From Pontiellaceae bacterium (GTDB taxonomy: Bacteria; Verrucomicrobiota; Kiritimatiellia; Kiritimatiellales; Pontiellaceae): 41,948 nucleotides of DNA. The stretch is from NCBI GenBank assembly GCA_016937035.1, contig JAFGWS010000028.1, positions 1 to 41,948 on the forward strand, in the 5' to 3' direction. Positions 40,839 to 41,948 of the stretch are shown piece by piece (position 1 is the first letter of the stretch; each line of letters begins with the position of its first letter). Position numbers and translations under genes: made by a program. The notes beneath the pieces are model-generated. The model was not told where the DNA came from. It worked only from the letters and a program-made list of their open reading frames with translations, and did not search any database.

Positions 40839-41630
40839 TCAGGGCTTATAATACTGAAGCGCCTCGGGAAGGCAGCTCTGTATCCCCTCGATGCGCGATG
40901 CGTCTGACGGATGAGTGCTCAAAAATTCCGGCGGTTTTGCGCCCCCGCTCTCCGACATGCGCGTCCAAAATCCCACCGCCGCGTTCGGGTCATAACCCGC
41001 CATCGCCATAAAAATAAGGCCCAGCCGGTCTGCTTCCAGCTCGTGCGTCCGCGAATACGGAAGGATAACGCCCACCTCGCTGCCGATGCTGTAGAGCGCC
41101 ATGATCGCCTCATAGTTTTTCGACTCCTTTGAGAACTGCGATAAAATCAGCCCGCCGCCCTGTTGTACCAGTTGCTGACTCACCCGCTCCGCAGAATGCC
41201 CCGCCACCGCGTGCGCAATCTCATGGCCCATCACCACCGCAACCCCCAGCTCATCCCGTGTATAGGGAAGAATACCTGTATAAAACGCCACCTTACCGCC
41301 CGGCATACACCACGCGTTGACCTCATCCTTCTCTATCAGATTAAACTCCCACGCAAATCCTTCCAGCAACGCCGACTGATTCTGCTCCGCAAAATAGTTC
41401 TCCACCGCCGCAGCAATCCGAGTGCCCACGCGCTTCACCATCTCCGTCTGACGCAGATCGCTCGAAAGCGGTCCTTCATTAATCACCTCTTTGTAGCCCG
41501 TCGCACTCTGTGCAAACATCACCGAATCCGAAACCAACTTGAGCTGCCTGCGCCCCGTCAACGGTGCCGTCGAGCACCCGGAAACCATCATCAACCCCGC
41601 CAGCAATCCCGCAAAAAACCATATCTTCAT
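40839..41630 (-). CDS. M48-family metalloprotease lipoprotein
   Basis: A 263-residue zinc protease of the M48 family. The ATG at 41630 is preferred for GGAGG 8 bases upstream and because it starts the lipoprotein signal MKIWFFAGLLAGLMMVSGC (Cys at about 19); the frame extends 20 codons further. HEIAHAVAGH (about 134-143) is the zinc-binding HEXXH site, and HELEADRLGL (about 192) supplies the third ligand. The C-terminal block FLSTHPSDASRIEGI is the usual end of this group. The protein probably acts at the outer membrane or in the periplasm on misassembled envelope proteins, as the E. coli relatives LoiP/BepA do. It lies 87 bases upstream of mnmE on the same strand. Confidence 0.88.
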   Translation of the reverse strand: MKIWFFAGLLAGLMMVSGCSTAPLTGRRQLKLVSDSVMFAQSATGYKEVINEGPLSSDLRQTEMVKRVGTRIAAAVENYFAEQNQSALLEGFAWEFNLIEKDEVNAWCMPGGKVAFYTGILPYTRDELGVAVVMGHEIAHAVAGHSAERVSQQLVQQGGGLILSQFSKESKNYEAIMALYSIGSEVGVILPYSRTHELEADRLGLIFMAMAGYDPNAAVGFWTRMSESGGAKPPEFLSTHPSDASRIEGIQSCLPEALQYYKP

Positions 41631-41948
41631 GAAACGAACCTCCACTGAATCGAAGCAGCATAGCGTACCCTCCCCAAAAATCCAAAACATTCAAATACCC
41701 AGCTACCCCAAAATTATTCTGCCACCCCACCCATTTTGCCTTGAGCTCAACCCTTCTCCCTCCCCTTTAGGGCTCTGAAAAAAACTGCGCGAGGATTCAA
41801 AATAGATGATTTCTGAAAGAAATCGGGCGTAGCCCGGCTCATCTAAAGCTCCGGATTCAACCCTTTTTGGACCGGGGCTCTGCCCCTGTTTTCTTCGAAA
41901 ACAATCTGCGCTTCGCTTCGGGCGCTTGCCAACGTTCGGGGTTAATGG
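41631..41948. other. Terminal non-coding stretch
   Basis: Upstream of the M48 protease gene; no gene is seen before the window ends. It contains a possible three-way structure at 41803-41845 (outer stem TAGATGA/TCATCTA, inner hairpins TTTC/GAAA and CGGGC/GCCCG) and a hairpin GGGGC-TCT-GCCCC at about 41873-41885. No clear promoter is visible. Confidence 0.4.

Overview
The window is 41.9 kb of a bacterial chromosome made almost entirely of ordinary protein genes. I see no rRNA, tRNA, CRISPR array, prophage or transposase. The gene content suggests a Gram-negative bacterium of the PVC group, most likely Kiritimatiellota (Pontiella-like). The clues are two lipoproteins and other secreted proteins, a GH78-type rhamnosidase lipoprotein, a prepilin peptidase, CpXC, DUF6485 and SHD1-like proteins, a TonB-like/PA14 protein, and many short-period (7-9 nt) repeat arrays between genes. 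This placement is inference from protein character, not from a marker gene.

Region by region. 1-540: a leader with a promoter, a leucine-rich leader peptide and a terminator (a probable leucine attenuator), driving leuA. 623-4216 (+): leuA, aroE and a type IV prepilin peptidase, ending at a bidirectional terminator. 4300-7879 (-): two small conserved proteins, then a compact operon of a PIN/NYN-like protein, a HAD phosphatase and an SrkA-like kinase. 8277-10262 (+): a secreted, internally duplicated alpha/beta hydrolase. 10467-12505 (-): an SHD1-like secreted protein and a TonB-like/PA14 protein. 12836-15487 (-): alaS. 15674-17812 (+): GH78-like lipoprotein. 18010-19161 (-): an unrecognised secreted protein. 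19775-22125 (-): hisI, a GxxExxY protein bracketed by inverted repeats, and a phosphohexomutase. 22461-25638 (+): two phenylacetate-CoA ligase paralogues around a double-ACT protein. 26248-26925 (+): a DUF4230 protein. 26970-41630 (-): a long co-directional run that includes ilvY, a divergent-PAP2 membrane protein, a Gld-type ABC exporter operon ending in DUF4340 and AsmA-like genes, a his cluster (hisD, hisC) with a toxin-antitoxin pair inside it, mnmE, and an M48 metalloprotease lipoprotein.

Themes. Amino-acid biosynthesis genes are scattered (leuA, aroE, hisI, hisC, hisD) rather than grouped in classical operons. Branched-chain control appears twice: the leuA attenuator and an IlvY-type regulator far from any ilvC. 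The least-described material is the repeat population. At least seven unrelated sequences share the same design (units of 7-9 nt, often as inverted pairs), and one array sits in frame inside mnmE. The strongest candidates for something undescribed are the leuA attenuator, the repeat family including the mnmE insertion, the toxin-antitoxin pair overlapped with hisC, and the repeat-bracketed GxxExxY cassette.
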